Assembly (NCBI RefSeq): GCF_001307035.1
Contig: NZ_LKIU01000002.1
Span: 417,088-481,087 of the forward strand
Reading direction: 5' to 3'
Length of the DNA: 64,000 bases
Source: Arthrobacter sp. Edens01
GTDB lineage: Bacteria > Actinomycetota > Actinomycetes > Actinomycetales > Micrococcaceae
Positions within the stretch are counted from its first letter, which is position 1. The number at the start of each line of letters is the position of its first letter. The notes beneath the pieces were generated by a model, which worked only from the letters and a program-made list of their open reading frames with translations, was not told where the DNA came from and did no database searches. The position numbers and the translations under genes are program-made. Shown piece after piece: positions 36,344-49,483 of this stretch.

Positions 36344-37714
36344 ATGACACGACTGTTTGGTACCGACGGGGTTCGGGGCCTGGCCAACGGACTGATCACG
36401 GCTGAGGTTGCCCTGGGACTGGCGCAGGCCGCAGCAGTGGTTCTGGGACATCGGCAGGTGCCGGCCGGAAAGCGCCCGGTCGCAGTCGTGGCACGGGATC
36501 CGCGCATCAGCGGTGATTTCATTTCCGCGGCCATAGAAGCTGGACTCGCCAGCTCCGGCGTCGATGTTTATGACGCCGGGATCCTCCCGACACCAGCCGC
36601 CGCATACCTGGTCGCTGACCTTGAAGCAGACTTCGGCGTCATGATCTCTGCCTCCCACAACGCGGCGCCGGATAACGGGATCAAGTTCCTTGCCCGCGGC
36701 GGCCAGAAGCTCGACGACGCGCTTGAAGACGCCATTGAGGCTGAAATGGATGCCCCGAGCCTGCGCCCGACCGGTGCCGGAGTCGGCCGGATCAAACGCT
36801 TCGCCGATGCTGAAGACCGCTACGTTGTGCACCTTCTGCAGACACTGCCCAACCGGCTTGACGGCCTCAAAGTGGTGCTGGACTGCGCACACGGCGCAGC
36901 CAGCGGCTGCTCGCCGCAGGTATTCGCTGACGCCGGTGCGGAGGTCGTTGTCATTGGCGCCGAACCGGACGGAATCAACATCAATGACGGGTACGGCTCC
37001 ACGCATCTGGCGCCGCTGCAGGCCGCAGTCCTGGAGCACGGCGCGGACCTCGGTATAGCGCACGACGGCGATGCTGACCGCTGCCTCGCTGTGGACGCCG
37101 AAGGCGGCATCGTGGACGGTGACCAGATCATGGCCATCATGGCCGTAGCCATGAAAGCGTCCGGAGAACTCAAGGATGACGCTCTCGTAGCCACTGTCAT
37201 GAGCAACCTCGGTCTCAAGCTGGCGCTCCGGGAAGCCGGCATCAGCATCCGCGAAACCGGTGTGGGTGACCGTTACGTGCTGGAAGCCATGCGCGAGGGA
37301 GGCTACAGCCTCGGCGGGGAGCAGTCCGGCCACGTGATTTTCTCCCAGTACGCCACTACCGGCGACGGCGTCCTGACCGGACTCCAGCTCGCCGCCCAGG
37401 TGGCACGTACCGGCCGCAGCCTCAAACAGCTGGCCAGCATCATGGAGAAGCTGCCCCAGGTCCTTATCAACGTCAAGAACGTAGACAAGAACGCGGCAGC
37501 CAGCAACGAAGCCGTCCGCCAGGCAGTCATCGATGCCCAGGAGAAGCTTGGTGAAACCGGCCGGGTCCTGCTGCGTCCCTCGGGGACCGAACCCCTGGTG
37601 CGCGTGATGGTTGAAGCCGCAGACATGGACACCGCACAGAGTGTTGCAGCCAAGCTCGCGGCCGTGGTCGAAGCGAACCTCTCGCTGAAAGCCTCCGAAG
37701 GCGCAGGAGTCTAA
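36344..37714 (+). CDS. glmM: Phosphoglucosamine mutase
   Basis: A 456-residue phosphohexomutase converting glucosamine-6-P to glucosamine-1-P for peptidoglycan. It has [10 protein letters not shown] at the N-terminus, the catalytic phosphoserine loop [16 protein letters not shown], the metal loop DGDADRC, the sugar-binding [10 protein letters not shown] and the phosphate-binding [14 protein letters not shown]. It works with glmS about 1.6 kb downstream. Standard length. Confidence 0.97.
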   Translation: MTRLFGTDGVRGLANGLITAEVALGLAQAAAVVLGHRQVPAGKRPVAVVARDPRISGDFISAAIEAGLASSGVDVYDAGILPTPAAAYLVADLEADFGVMISASHNAAPDNGIKFLARGGQKLDDALEDAIEAEMDAPSLRPTGAGVGRIKRFADAEDRYVVHLLQTLPNRLDGLKVVLDCAHGAASGCSPQVFADAGAEVVVIGAEPDGININDGYGSTHLAPLQAAVLEHGADLGIAHDGDADRCLAVDAEGGIVDGDQIMAIMAVAMKASGELKDDALVATVMSNLGLKLALREAGISIRETGVGDRYVLEAMREGGYSLGGEQSGHVIFSQYATTGDGVLTGLQLAAQVARTGRSLKQLASIMEKLPQVLINVKNVDKNAAASNEAVRQAVIDAQEKLGETGRVLLRPSGTEPLVRVMVEAADMDTAQSVAAKLAAVVEANLSLKASEGAGV

Positions 37715-37736
37715 CTCCGCCGGGCCCCCGGCGGAG
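37715..37736. terminator. Perfect hairpin filling the glmM-mscL gap
   Basis: CTCCGCCGGG, CC, CCCGGCGGAG occupies exactly the 22 nt between the glmM TAA and the mscL TAG (read on the other strand). It is symmetric and can serve both convergent transcripts, though no U-tract is present. Confidence 0.6.
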
Positions 37737-38165
37737 CTAGTGTTTGGGTCCGCCCGGTGCCTGCGCTGCTCCGTTCGGGGGCTGTGCAGTGAGCGCGTCC
37801 CGGATCTCAGTCAGCAGCATGACCTGGGGATCCGCGCTCTGTTCCGGGGTGATCCCCAGCCGGCGGTTCCGGCGTTCAATCATCTTGTTCATCGGCAGCA
37901 CGATCGCGAAGTACACGGCCGCTGCCACGAGCAGGAAATTGACGACGGCGGTCAGCAGCACGCCGAACTGAATCTGGTTCCCGTTGAAGGTAACCACCGC
38001 AAAACTGTCGAAATTCGGCGAACCGACGAGTCCGGAGATGAACGGCATAAGCACTGAATTGACCAGGGCGTTCACAACAGTCGTAAACGCAGCGCCGATG
38101 ATTACGGCGACCGCCAGGTCCAGGACGTTGCCCTTCATGATGAAGTCTTTGAATCCCTTTAGCAT
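37737..38165 (-). CDS. mscL: Large-conductance mechanosensitive channel
   Basis: A 142-residue MscL: N-terminal amphipathic MLKGFKDFIMKGNVLDLAVAVIIGAAFTTVVNALVNSVLMPFISGL (TM1), a periplasmic loop, TM2 VLLTAVVNFLLVAAAVYFAIVLPMNKM and a cytoplasmic helix. It opens on membrane tension to release osmolytes after hypo-osmotic shock. Its position close to trehalose genes is suggestive but not shown to be functional. Monocistronic. Confidence 0.96.
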   Translation of the reverse strand: MLKGFKDFIMKGNVLDLAVAVIIGAAFTTVVNALVNSVLMPFISGLVGSPNFDSFAVVTFNGNQIQFGVLLTAVVNFLLVAAAVYFAIVLPMNKMIERRNRRLGITPEQSADPQVMLLTEIRDALTAQPPNGAAQAPGGPKH

Positions 38166-38216
38166 CTCGCCAGAGTAACCGCCCAGGGGTCCGCGGCGCC
38201 TCTCTCACCGAAGATT

Positions 38217-39197
38217 TCAGGTCTTGCGCAGCAACATGCGACGAACCGAGTGGTCCGCGTCCTTGGTGAGCACCAGCTGGGCACGGCCACGGGTGGGCAG
38301 GACGTTGGTAACGAGGTTCGGTTCGTTGATCCGCTTCCAGATGTCCAGGGCTGTCTGGCGTGCCTCGTGGTCCGTCAGCCCCGCGTAGCGGTGGAAGTAG
38401 GACGCAGGGTTGGCGAATGCGCCGCTGCGAAGCGACTGGAAACGCTGGACGTACCACTCCTCTATGTAGGAGGTCCGTGCGTCCACGTAAATCGAGAAGT
38501 CGAAGAAATCACTCAGTGCCAGGCCTGAGCGGCCGTCAGGGCGCGTCCGTGCCGGTGCGAGCACATTCAGGCCTTCCACAATCAGGACGTCGGGGCGGCG
38601 GACGACGATTTCCGAATCCGGAACAATGTCGTAAGTCAGGTGGGAGTAACGCGGCGCCCGGACTTCCTCGGCTCCGCTTTTCACCGCGCTGACGAAACGC
38701 AGCAGCCGGCGGCGGTCGTAGCTTTCCGGGAAACCCTTGCGTTCCATCAGTCCGCGGCGCTTCAGCTCGGCGTTCGGGTAGAGGAACCCGTCCGTTGTGA
38801 TCAGCTCTACGTTGGGCGTGTCCGGCCAGCGGCGAAGCATTTCCCGCAGCACGCGCGCTGTGGTCGATTTCCCCACGGCGACCGATCCGGCGACGCCGAT
38901 CACGAAGGGCGTGCGGGTGGTCTGTTCCCCGAGGAAGGTTGTGGTGGCACTGTGCAGCTTGCCCGCCGCTGCGACGTAAAGGTTCAGCAGCCGGGAGAGA
39001 GGCAGATAGACCTCACGCACCTCATCGAGGTTCAGCTGGTCGCCGAGACCGCGAAGCCGGGTGATGTCCTCCTGGTTGAGCGGGGACTCAATCTCATGGG
39101 ACAGACGTGACCAGGTTTGCCGGTCCAGCTCAACGAAGGGAGTGAAGTTGGTCTCTTGGCCGTTGCCGGAAGATAGCTTCGGAGTTGGTTCGGTCAC
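38217..39197 (-). CDS. coaA: Pantothenate kinase, type I
   Basis: A 326-residue CoaA, first step of CoA synthesis. Walker [18 protein letters not shown], then [31 protein letters not shown], and [15 protein letters not shown] 39197 (VTEPTPK) is chosen over the open extension to 39368, which would run into the divergent glmS promoter and gene. A TTGGAT/CACAAT pair with a 17-nt spacer ends 7 nt before this GTG, so the transcript may be leaderless. Confidence 0.95.
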   Translation of the reverse strand: MTEPTPKLSSGNGQETNFTPFVELDRQTWSRLSHEIESPLNQEDITRLRGLGDQLNLDEVREVYLPLSRLLNLYVAAAGKLHSATTTFLGEQTTRTPFVIGVAGSVAVGKSTTARVLREMLRRWPDTPNVELITTDGFLYPNAELKRRGLMERKGFPESYDRRRLLRFVSAVKSGAEEVRAPRYSHLTYDIVPDSEIVVRRPDVLIVEGLNVLAPARTRPDGRSGLALSDFFDFSIYVDARTSYIEEWYVQRFQSLRSGAFANPASYFHRYAGLTDHEARQTALDIWKRINEPNLVTNVLPTRGRAQLVLTKDADHSVRRMLLRKT

Positions 39198-39277
39198 TCT
39201 AGGAATTGTGCACTGCCCGGGCAGGCAATCCAAACGCAGAAGAAGTTTGGACGGGAGGAGCGGTGGATGGCGTTTAG

Positions 39278-39299
39278 ACCGGCAGCGACTGCTGCCGGT
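39278..39299 (+). promoter_or_regulatory. Perfect 9-bp palindrome in the glmS promoter region
   Basis: ACCGGCAGC, GACT, GCTGCCGGT at 39278-39299. It lies just upstream of, and touches, the candidate -10 box and would overlap the -10/-35 spacer. This is a classic operator position, though a hairpin role in RNA is also possible if transcription starts further upstream. Confidence 0.55.
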
Positions 39300-39304
39300 A
39301 CGCT
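39299..39304 (+). promoter_or_regulatory. Candidate -10 of a leaderless glmS promoter
   Basis: TACGCT at 39299-39304, followed by 7 nt to ATG 39312. A poor -35 (TTAGAC at 39274-39279) is 19 nt away. No Shine-Dalgarno precedes the ATG, supporting a leaderless start. Confidence 0.5.
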
Positions 39305-39311
39305 TAGGACC

Positions 39312-41189
39312 ATGTGTGGAATCGTAGGTTATACCGGCCGCCCGGGCGCAGCCGCAGCAGTAGGCCACAGTGCCCTGGACGTTGTCATGGAAGGCCTCAA
39401 GCGGCTTGAATACCGCGGCTATGATTCAGCCGGCGTCGCCGTGCTTACTTCAGGACGTGTCGAGTCCCGCAAGAAGTCGGGCAAGCTGGCCAACCTCGTG
39501 GCTGTGCTGGAGGAAACGCCCCTGCCTGTGGCGACTACCGGCATCGGGCACACTCGCTGGGCGACCCATGGTGGACCGACCGACGGCAACGCACACCCGC
39601 ACCTCGCAGATGGGGACAGGCTCGCTCTGATCCACAACGGGATCATCGAGAACTTCGCCGAGCTCAAGGAAGAGCTCCTGGCAGACGGAACAGTGTTCCG
39701 TTCAGAAACGGATACTGAAGTTGCTGCAGCGCTTCTGGGCCGTATCTACGCCGGCGACGGCGGCCAGGACCTGGCCCGCAGCATGCAGCTTGCCTGCCAG
39801 CGGCTCGAAGGTGCCTTCACCCTGCTGGCAGTCCATGCAGACTCTCCGGACACCGTTGTGGCCGCGCGCCGGAACTCCCCGCTCGTCGTCGGCCTTGGTG
39901 ACGGGGAAAACTTCCTGGGCTCCGACGTGTCCGGGTTCATCGATTTCACCCGCCGCGCGGTGGAGCTCGGCCAGGACCAGATCGTCACCATCACCCCCGA
40001 CACCGTCCAGATCACGGACTTCCAGGGCAACCCCGCCGAGGGTACCGAGTTTGAGGTGGACTGGGACGCCGCCGCTGCTGAAAAGGGCGGCTACGACTCC
40101 TTCATGGAAAAGGAGATCAACGACCAGCCCCAGGCCGTCGCCGATACCCTGCTGGGACGGTCGGACGCCGATGGACGGCTGACGCTGGATGAACTGCGCG
40201 TCAGCCCGGAAGAGCTGAAGTCCATCAACAAGATCATGGTGCTGGCCTGCGGAACCTCCGCCTACGCCGGCCAGGTGGCCAAGTACGCAATCGAACACTG
40301 GTGCCGGATCCCGGTTGAGGTGGAACTCAGCCACGAGTTCCGGTACCGCGATCCCATCGTTGATGCCAACACGCTGATCGTGGCAATCTCCCAGTCCGGT
40401 GAGACCATGGACACGCTGATGGCTGTCCGGTACGCCAAGGAGCAGGGCGCCAAGGTCATGGCGATCTGCAACACCAACGGATCCACGATCCCGCGCGAAG
40501 CAGACGCAGTCCTGTACACGCACGCCGGCCCCGAAATCGCTGTTGCGTCCACCAAGGCATTCCTGGCCCAGATCACTGCCACGTACCTGCTTGGCCTCTA
40601 CCTGGCGCAGATCCGCGGCAACAAGTTCCAGGGTGAGATCAAGGACATCCTGGCGGACCTGGCCAAGGTTCCGGCCAAGATCCAGCAGGTCCTGGACAGC
40701 TCCGGGTCCATCAAGGAACTCGGCAACCTCATGGCAGGGACGTCCTCGGTTCTCTTCCTGGGCCGCCACGTGGGCTTCCCCGTTGCCATGGAGGGTGCGC
40801 TGAAGCTCAAGGAACTGGCGTACATCCACGCTGAAGGCTTCGCTGCCGGCGAGCTGAAGCACGGACCGATCGCCCTGATCGAAGAGGGCCAGCCCGTCTT
40901 CGTGGTGGTTCCTTCTCCCCGCGGCCGCGATTCACTGCACGCGAAGGTTGTTTCCAACATCCAGGAGATCCGCGCCCGCGGTGCCAAGACAATCGTCATC
41001 GCCGAAGAAGGCGACGACGCCGTCAAGGCCTACGCTGAGCACGTCTTCTATGTCCCGGAGTCGCCCACGCTGCTGGCTCCGCTGCTGACCACGGTTCCGC
41101 TGCAGATCTTCGCGTGCGCACTGGCTACGGCCAAGGGCTACGACGTCGATCAGCCGCGTAACCTGGCAAAGTCCGTAACCGTCGAATAA
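39312..41189 (+). CDS. glmS: Glutamine-fructose-6-phosphate aminotransferase (isomerising)
   Basis: A 625-residue GlmS making glucosamine-6-P from fructose-6-P and glutamine, the entry to amino-sugar synthesis. It begins [12 protein letters not shown]; Cys2 is the N-terminal nucleophile once Met is removed, which fixes the start at 39312 and rejects an open extension to 39267. The glutaminase part has [19 protein letters not shown]. Two SIS domains follow with [20 protein letters not shown] and the C-terminal [12 protein letters not shown] perfect palindrome lies in its promoter. Confidence 0.98.
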   Translation: MCGIVGYTGRPGAAAAVGHSALDVVMEGLKRLEYRGYDSAGVAVLTSGRVESRKKSGKLANLVAVLEETPLPVATTGIGHTRWATHGGPTDGNAHPHLADGDRLALIHNGIIENFAELKEELLADGTVFRSETDTEVAAALLGRIYAGDGGQDLARSMQLACQRLEGAFTLLAVHADSPDTVVAARRNSPLVVGLGDGENFLGSDVSGFIDFTRRAVELGQDQIVTITPDTVQITDFQGNPAEGTEFEVDWDAAAAEKGGYDSFMEKEINDQPQAVADTLLGRSDADGRLTLDELRVSPEELKSINKIMVLACGTSAYAGQVAKYAIEHWCRIPVEVELSHEFRYRDPIVDANTLIVAISQSGETMDTLMAVRYAKEQGAKVMAICNTNGSTIPREADAVLYTHAGPEIAVASTKAFLAQITATYLLGLYLAQIRGNKFQGEIKDILADLAKVPAKIQQVLDSSGSIKELGNLMAGTSSVLFLGRHVGFPVAMEGALKLKELAYIHAEGFAAGELKHGPIALIEEGQPVFVVVPSPRGRDSLHAKVVSNIQEIRARGAKTIVIAEEGDDAVKAYAEHVFYVPESPTLLAPLLTTVPLQIFACALATAKGYDVDQPRNLAKSVTVE

Positions 41190-41217
41190 GCAGCAGCCAG
41201 AGACCTGGGGGAACACC

Positions 41218-41568
41218 GTGATTGTTGGTATTGGCGTGGACGTGGTGGACGTTCCGAGGTTTGGACGCCAGCTTGAACGCACCCCGGGCCTGCGGTCACG
41301 GCTGTTCGTCCCGGCCGAGCGCGAACTGAACCTGCGGTCGCTGGCCGCCCGGTTCGCTGCAAAGGAAGCTGTGGCCAAGGCACTCGGTGCTCCCGCCGGC
41401 ATGAACTGGCAGCACTGCCAGATTGAACTCGACTCCGCCGGAGCGCCGCGGATTCGGGTAGAGGGCACAGTCGCGGCTGCCGCGGAAGCCCGCGGTGTCC
41501 GTACCTGGCACCTGTCCCTGAGCCATGACGGGGACCTGGCCACTGCCATGGTGGTCGCAGAGGGCTAG
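41218..41568 (+). CDS. acpS: Holo-[acyl-carrier-protein] synthase
   Basis: A 116-residue AcpS that transfers 4'-phosphopantetheine from CoA to ACP. Mg-binding motifs are [12 protein letters not shown] (Asp) and [12 protein letters not shown] (Glu), with [18 protein letters not shown] at the end. GTG start at 41218 with GGGGGAAC upstream. It follows glmS by 28 nt, a frequent order in Micrococcaceae. Confidence 0.95.
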   Translation: MIVGIGVDVVDVPRFGRQLERTPGLRSRLFVPAERELNLRSLAARFAAKEAVAKALGAPAGMNWQHCQIELDSAGAPRIRVEGTVAAAAEARGVRTWHLSLSHDGDLATAMVVAEG

Positions 41569-41578
41569 TCTGGTACGC

Positions 41579-43117
41579 ATGATCAGTGCGTACTCCGGGA
41601 CCACGGTCCGGGCTGCCGAGCGTCCGCTGCTGGATGCAGGGGCCGGCAGCGAACTCATGCAGCTGGCTGCCCACGGGCTCTACGCCGCCGCTGCACGGCT
41701 TCTGAAGGAACGCCGCGGACGGATTTACGGAGCCTCCACGGTGGTCCTGGCCGGTGCCGGCAACAATGGCGGCGATGCGCTGTATGCAGCGGCCCGCCTG
41801 CTTCGGCGGGGATCGTCGGCAACTGCCGTCCTCACGGCTTCTTCGGCCCATGAACAGGGACTTGAGGCCTTCAGGCGCCTGGGCGGTAGGGTCTTGGAGC
41901 TCAGTGCGGAGAACGCGTCTGAAACGGTGCGGCTGTGCCGCAGCGCGGACCTGGTACTCGACGGAATCCTGGGCACCGGAGGCAGGGGCGGCCTGCGGGG
42001 ACCCGCCGCGGAATTGGCGGCGCTCCTTCCCGCACGCCTTCGGCGCGGGCAGTCTCCCGCCGTCGTCGCCTGCGACCTGCCCAGCGGCATTGATGCCGAC
42101 ACCGGCCAGACACCGGGGAAGCACTTACGGGCGGATGTGACCGTGACGTTCGGGGCGCTGAAAACCGGTCTGGCCGCTGGTCCCGGAGCAGAGGCAGCCG
42201 GGCGGATCGAACTCATAGACATTGGTATCACTGAGTATCTTGGCGCGCCCGAGGTGCAGCGCCTTGAGCTGCAGGACATAGCCGCACTGCTGGCCGAGCC
42301 GGTCCCCGGCGACCAGAAATACAGCAGGGGAGTGCTGGGCATCGCTGCGGGCTCAGAGACCTACCCGGGAGCAGCCGTGCTGGCTACCGGAGCTGCGCTG
42401 GCCACGGGCACCGGCATGGTGCGGTACCTCGGGGCCGAACCCGTTCGACGTTTGATCAACCAGGCACACCCTGAAGCCGTATGCGCGGACAGCACCGTCT
42501 CCCTGACGCACGTGCAGGCCTGGGTTGCCGGCCCCGGTGCGGGAACAGATGAGACCCAGCGGCGCCGGGCCGTGGACGCGATGGCTTCCGGACTCCCTTG
42601 CGTGATCGACGCCGATGCTCTCTCTGCTGTCGAACCCGGCCTTGGGCCACAGGTCATCCTGACCCCGCATGCCGGGGAAATGACCGCACTCCTGAACAGG
42701 CTGGGAGAAAGCGCGGACCGTGCGGGAATCGAGGCAGATCCCCTGAACTGGGTGCGCAGGACCGCCGCGCTTACCGGGGCCACGGTGTTGTTGAAAGGCT
42801 GGGCGACCCTGGTCGCGGCCCCCGGCGGCCCGGTCTACAGCCAGGCCGAAGCAACCCCCTGGCTGGCTACGGCCGGCAGCGGAGATACCCTTTCCGGCAT
42901 CCTGGGGGCGCTCCTTTCCACGGCCCGAACGCAGTCTCCGGAGCCTGGGTACTACGCCCGGCTGGCCGCTGCGGCAGCCAGCATCCACGGGAGGGCCGGA
43001 GCCCTGGCTGCCAGCGACGGACCGGTGCAGCCCTCCCAGCTGCCGGCTGCGGTCCGGACAGTGGTGGCAGGCCTCGAAAGGTGGCGTCCCGGTTCCGTTG
43101 AAGCTGACATACTGTAG
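41579..43117 (+). CDS. nnr: Bifunctional NAD(P)H-hydrate epimerase/dehydratase
   Basis: A 512-residue repair enzyme. The N-terminal YjeF_N epimerase domain has VVLAGAGNNGGDALYAAARLL and ACDLPSGIDADTG. The C-terminal ADP-dependent dehydratase (ribokinase-like) has VAGPGAGTDE, VIDADAL, LTPHAGEM, VLLKGWATLVA and WLATAGSGDTLSGILGALL. It repairs hydrated NAD(P)H. ATG 41579 is chosen; a TAGTCT box lies 7 nt upstream (41566-41571, overlapping the acpS stop), so it may be leaderless. Confidence 0.94.
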   Translation: MISAYSGTTVRAAERPLLDAGAGSELMQLAAHGLYAAAARLLKERRGRIYGASTVVLAGAGNNGGDALYAAARLLRRGSSATAVLTASSAHEQGLEAFRRLGGRVLELSAENASETVRLCRSADLVLDGILGTGGRGGLRGPAAELAALLPARLRRGQSPAVVACDLPSGIDADTGQTPGKHLRADVTVTFGALKTGLAAGPGAEAAGRIELIDIGITEYLGAPEVQRLELQDIAALLAEPVPGDQKYSRGVLGIAAGSETYPGAAVLATGAALATGTGMVRYLGAEPVRRLINQAHPEAVCADSTVSLTHVQAWVAGPGAGTDETQRRRAVDAMASGLPCVIDADALSAVEPGLGPQVILTPHAGEMTALLNRLGESADRAGIEADPLNWVRRTAALTGATVLLKGWATLVAAPGGPVYSQAEATPWLATAGSGDTLSGILGALLSTARTQSPEPGYYARLAAAAASIHGRAGALAASDGPVQPSQLPAAVRTVVAGLERWRPGSVEADIL

Positions 43118-43125
43118 AAAAGTAA

Positions 43126-43147
43126 GCAGGCATAGTATTTTGCCTGC
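43126..43147 (+). promoter_or_regulatory. Inverted repeat upstream of glgX
   Basis: GCAGGCA, 8 nt, TGCCTGC at 43126-43147 in the 56-nt nnr-glgX gap. It contains the AT-rich TAGTATTT centre. It could be an operator for the trehalose operon or a small RNA hairpin. Confidence 0.4.
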
Positions 43148-43173
43148 CACCCACAGCAGTCAGGAGCTTTTGA

Positions 43174-45356
<2,183 letters not shown>

Positions 45357-45360
<4 letters not shown>

Positions 45361-47684
45361 GGACACCGCGCTCGACTTACAGGCTGCAGATCCATTCCGG
45401 CTTCACCCTGTATGACGCGGCAGCGCTGGTGCCGTACCTGCAGGACCTCGGAGTGGACTGGATCTACCTCTCCCCGCTGCTCACGGCGGAAGAAGGATCA
45501 ACCCACGGCTACGACGTGACGGATCCCTCCTCCATTGATCCTGCACGCGGCGGCCCGGACGGTTTCCGTGCCCTGGCGGACGCTGCACATGCAGCGGGGA
45601 TGGGCGTCCTCGTAGACATTGTTCCCAACCACATGGGCGTCGCCACGCCGCGCGCCAACCGCTGGTGGTGGTCCGTGCTGAAGGAGGGCCGCGGCTCACG
45701 TTACGCGGAGGCCTTCGATATTGACTGGGCCGCGGGCGGCGGCAGGCTTCGGCTGCCCGTGCTGGGGGACAACGCGGATGCCCTGGACGAGCTGCGCATC
45801 GAGGACGGTGAGCTTCGGTACTACGAGCAGGCGTTCCCCATCGCTGAAGGAACCGCCGGCCCCGGTGATACGGCCCGGGATGTACACGCCCGCCAGCACT
45901 ACGAGCTGGTGAATTGGCGGCGCGCGGACAGCGAACTCAACTACCGCCGTTTCTTCGGGGTGAATACCCTGGCAGGAATCCGGGTGGAGGTGCCATGGGT
46001 GTTCGAGGAATCCCACGCCGAGATCCGCCGCTGGTTCGGCGAAGGCCTGGCCGACGGACTGAGGATTGACCATCCCGACGGGCTGGCAGACCCCGAAGGT
46101 TACCTGGAACAGCTCAGTGAGCTGACCGGCGGGGCCTACGTCCTTGTGGAGAAAATCCTGGAACCGGGAGAAAAGCTGCCCGGCAGCTGGCCAGTAGCCG
46201 GGACCACCGGGTATGACGCGCTCGCCGAGGTTGACCGGTTGTTCGTGGATCAGGCCGCGGCCGGGCTGCTCACCGAAGCTTCCGATGCAGAGCCCTACCG
46301 GCACATGATCCATGACACCAAGCGCGCGGTCGCCGACGGGCTGCTGCATTCGGAAGTCCAGCGCCTGGTGCGGCTGCTGCCCGCCGGGTCCGGTCTGGAT
46401 ACCGGCACAGCTGCAGACGCCCTCGCGGAGCTGCTGGCCTGTTTCCCGGTGTACCGCAGCTATCTTCCCGAAGGCGCCGGCTACCTTGAGGAAGCAGCCC
46501 TGAACGCCCGCGTTCGTCGTCCTGACCTGGACTCTGTCTTCGACGTGCTGGTGCCCCTGCTGCGTGGAAACACGCCGGACAGCCGGGACGGGCTCGGTGA
46601 ACTTGCCGTGCGGTTCCAGCAGACCTCCGGGATGGTTATGGCCAAGGGCGTCGAGGACACCGCCTTCTACCGCTACACCAGGCTGACATCCCTGAACGAG
46701 GTTGGCGCGGACCCTTCCCTGTTTGCCCTGGAACCGCACGACCTGCACCTGGGGATGCTGGTCCGCCAGCAGGAAGCCCCGGATGCCATGACCACGCTCA
46801 GCACCCATGACACCAAGCGGAGTGAAGACACCCGGGCACGAATAAGTGTCCTGTCCGAGATGCCGCAGGAATGGACCGAGGCTGTTCTCCGGCTTGAGGA
46901 ACTGCTGCCGCTGGGAGACCGCCCACTGGCCGACCTGATGTGGCAGGCGCTTTCCGGGACGTGGCCGCTGGACCGGGAAAGAGCCCATGCCTACGCCGAG
47001 AAAGCGGCGCGGGAAGCCGGGCAGAGCACCACATGGACAGCGCCGGACGAGGCTTTCGAGAAGCAGCTTCACTCTCTGGTGGACGGTGCCTTCGACCACC
47101 CGGAGGCAAACGCGATTCTGGAAACAATCGCAGAACGTATCAGCAGCGCCGGATTCTCCAACTCCCTTGGCGCCAAACTGGTTCAGCTGACCATGCCGGG
47201 TGTCCCGGACGTATACCAGGGGACCGAACTCTGGGACTATTCCCTTGTGGACCCGGATAACCGACGGCCGGTGGACTTTCAAACCCGTACGGCCCTTTCT
47301 GCCGCCTCGCCAGACTGGGCGGGGACCGGCAAGCTGCCCGGGATTGACCGGGCAGGTGAGGCAAAGTTCCTGGTGACCAGGGAAGCGCTGCGGCTGCGCC
47401 GGGACAGACCGGATCTCTTTTCCGGCTACTCGGCGCTGATAGCCAGCGGCCCGGCGGCTGGTCACTTCTTTGGCTTTGACCGAGGGGGCGCGATGACGCT
47501 GGTGACCCGGCTTCCGCTGGGGCTCGCCCGCGACGGCGGATGGCGGGGAACAACTGTGGCGCTGCCGCCCGGTTCCTACCGGGACAGGCTGACCGGCCGC
47601 ACTTTCAGCGGCGGCGCTGCCCACGCTGATGAGCTTTTCGCTGTGTATCCCGTTGCCCTGCTGTCCCTCGAGGAGGAACGATGA
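45357..47684 (+). CDS. treY: Malto-oligosyltrehalose synthase
   Basis: A 775-residue GH13 enzyme that isomerises the reducing-end glucose of maltodextrins into a trehalosyl unit. It starts [61 protein letters not shown]; catalytic regions include [10 protein letters not shown]-type text ([18 protein letters not shown]), [12 protein letters not shown] and [17 protein letters not shown]. Coupled to glgX and treZ by 4-nt overlaps. Confidence 0.95.
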
Positions 47685-49423
47685 GCACCAACTTTGATGT
47701 GTGGGCTCCGAACGCCGGCAACATGCGGCTTGTTGCCAACGGGCAGCAGCAGCAGATGACGCAGGGGACCGGCGGGTGGTGGCATGCGTCGGAGGCGGTG
47801 CCGGGTGACGTTGACTACGGCTACCTCCTCGACGACGCGACTGATCCAGTTCCCGACCCGCGCTCGAGGCGCCAGCCCGGAGGCGTGCACGGGCTGTCCC
47901 GGACTTTTGACGCCGCGGCCTTCCCCTGGACGGATTCGGCCTGGATCTCACCCGGGCTGACCGGAGGCGCGATCTACGAACTGCACATTGGCACCTTCAC
48001 GCCCGAAGGAACGCTGGACTCCGCGGCGCAGAAACTGACGTACCTGGCGGACCTCGGTATCCAGTACATCGAGCTGATGCCGGTCAACGCCTTCAACGGC
48101 ACCCATAACTGGGGCTACGACGGCGTGCTTTGGTACGCCGTGCAGGAATCCTACGGGGGACCGGCCGCCTATCAGCGGTTCGTTGACGCAGCGCATTCGC
48201 ACGGAATCGGAGTCATCCAGGACGTCGTCTACAACCACCTGGGTCCCAGCGGCAATTACCTGAACCTTTTTGGTCCCTACCTTCATTCGGGGCGCGGCAC
48301 CGGCTGGGGCGATGCGGTGAACCTGGATGGTCCGGACTCGGACGAGGTCCGCGCATATATCCTGGGCAACCTTGAAATGTGGTTCCGCGACTATCATGTG
48401 GACGGACTGAGGCTGGATGCGGTGCACGCACTGCAGGATGAGCGGGCCCTCCACATCCTCGAAGAAATGGCTGCGCTCACGGACGACCTCTCCGCAGACC
48501 TCGGCGGTGCACTGTTCCTGATAGCTGAATCCGACCTGAACAATCCGCGGCTGATAACTCCCCGAGACCTCAACGGCTACGGCCTTGCAGCGCAGTGGTC
48601 TGACGACTTCCACCACGCGGCCCACAGTAACCTGACCGGCGAAACTGACGGGTACTACGCGGACTTCGACTCCCTCGCTGCCGTGGCCAAGGTGCTGCAG
48701 GGCGGGTATTTCCACGACGGCGGGTTCTCGTCTTTCCGGGGCCGCAGCCACGGCCGGCCGCTGGACACAGCACTGCACTCGGCGCGACAGCTGGTGGTAG
48801 CCACACAAAACCACGACCAAGTGGGCAATCGTGCTGCCGGGGACAGGAATACTGCCACCCTGGGGAACCAGCAGCTGGCGCTCGCCGCGGTCCTGAACCT
48901 CGCGTCGTCCTGCACTCCCATGATCTTTATGGGCGAGGAATTCGGGGCGTCTACACCCTGGCAGTTCTTCACCTCCCATCCCGAGGAAGACCTGGGCAGG
49001 GCCACCGCTGAGGGCAGGCTTCAGGAGTTCGCGCGGATGGGATGGGACCCTGCAGCTGTCCCGGATCCCCAGGACACGGCCACCTTCCAGAATTCGAAAC
49101 TCGACTGGTCAGAACTCACTGATGACCATCACGGAGAGCTGCTGCGGCTTTACCGCGATCTGCTGGCCCTGCGGAAATCCATGCCGGAGCTCACCGAGCC
49201 CGATTTCCGGAAGATCGACGTTGATTTTGACGAAGTCTCCCGCTGGCTCAGCATCCAGCGAGGGAAGGTGGTCGTGGCCCTGAACTTTGCCGACTCGCCG
49301 AGGGAACTGCCGCTTCCACTGCAGGGACCGGTCAAGGTCGCGCTCGAGACGGCGCCCTCGGTAATGTACGACGGCGCGATCCAGCTCCCCGGGTTTGGTG
49401 CGGCGATTGTCTCCGGTTCCTGA
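47681..49423 (+). CDS. treZ: Malto-oligosyltrehalose trehalohydrolase
   Basis: A 580-residue GH13 enzyme that releases trehalose from malto-oligosyltrehalose. N-terminal CBM48-like domain ([17 protein letters not shown]), then [29 protein letters not shown] (nucleophile Asp), [13 protein letters not shown] (acid Glu) and [16 protein letters not shown] (Asp). With GlgX and TreY it completes the TreXYZ route from glycogen, a common osmo- and desiccation-protection pathway in Arthrobacter relatives. Confidence 0.95.
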   Translation: MSTNFDVWAPNAGNMRLVANGQQQQMTQGTGGWWHASEAVPGDVDYGYLLDDATDPVPDPRSRRQPGGVHGLSRTFDAAAFPWTDSAWISPGLTGGAIYELHIGTFTPEGTLDSAAQKLTYLADLGIQYIELMPVNAFNGTHNWGYDGVLWYAVQESYGGPAAYQRFVDAAHSHGIGVIQDVVYNHLGPSGNYLNLFGPYLHSGRGTGWGDAVNLDGPDSDEVRAYILGNLEMWFRDYHVDGLRLDAVHALQDERALHILEEMAALTDDLSADLGGALFLIAESDLNNPRLITPRDLNGYGLAAQWSDDFHHAAHSNLTGETDGYYADFDSLAAVAKVLQGGYFHDGGFSSFRGRSHGRPLDTALHSARQLVVATQNHDQVGNRAAGDRNTATLGNQQLALAAVLNLASSCTPMIFMGEEFGASTPWQFFTSHPEEDLGRATAEGRLQEFARMGWDPAAVPDPQDTATFQNSKLDWSELTDDHHGELLRLYRDLLALRKSMPELTEPDFRKIDVDFDEVSRWLSIQRGKVVVALNFADSPRELPLPLQGPVKVALETAPSVMYDGAIQLPGFGAAIVSGS

Positions 49424-49483
49424 GCGCGCGGACACCCCGCCCGCATCCTCGATTCACCGCAGTACCGATGGCAGGATGGTGTC

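Noticed and set aside
39267-39311. Upstream ATG start for glmS.
   Set aside because: It would bury the essential N-terminal Cys nucleophile; the ATG at 39312 gives MCGIVGY.
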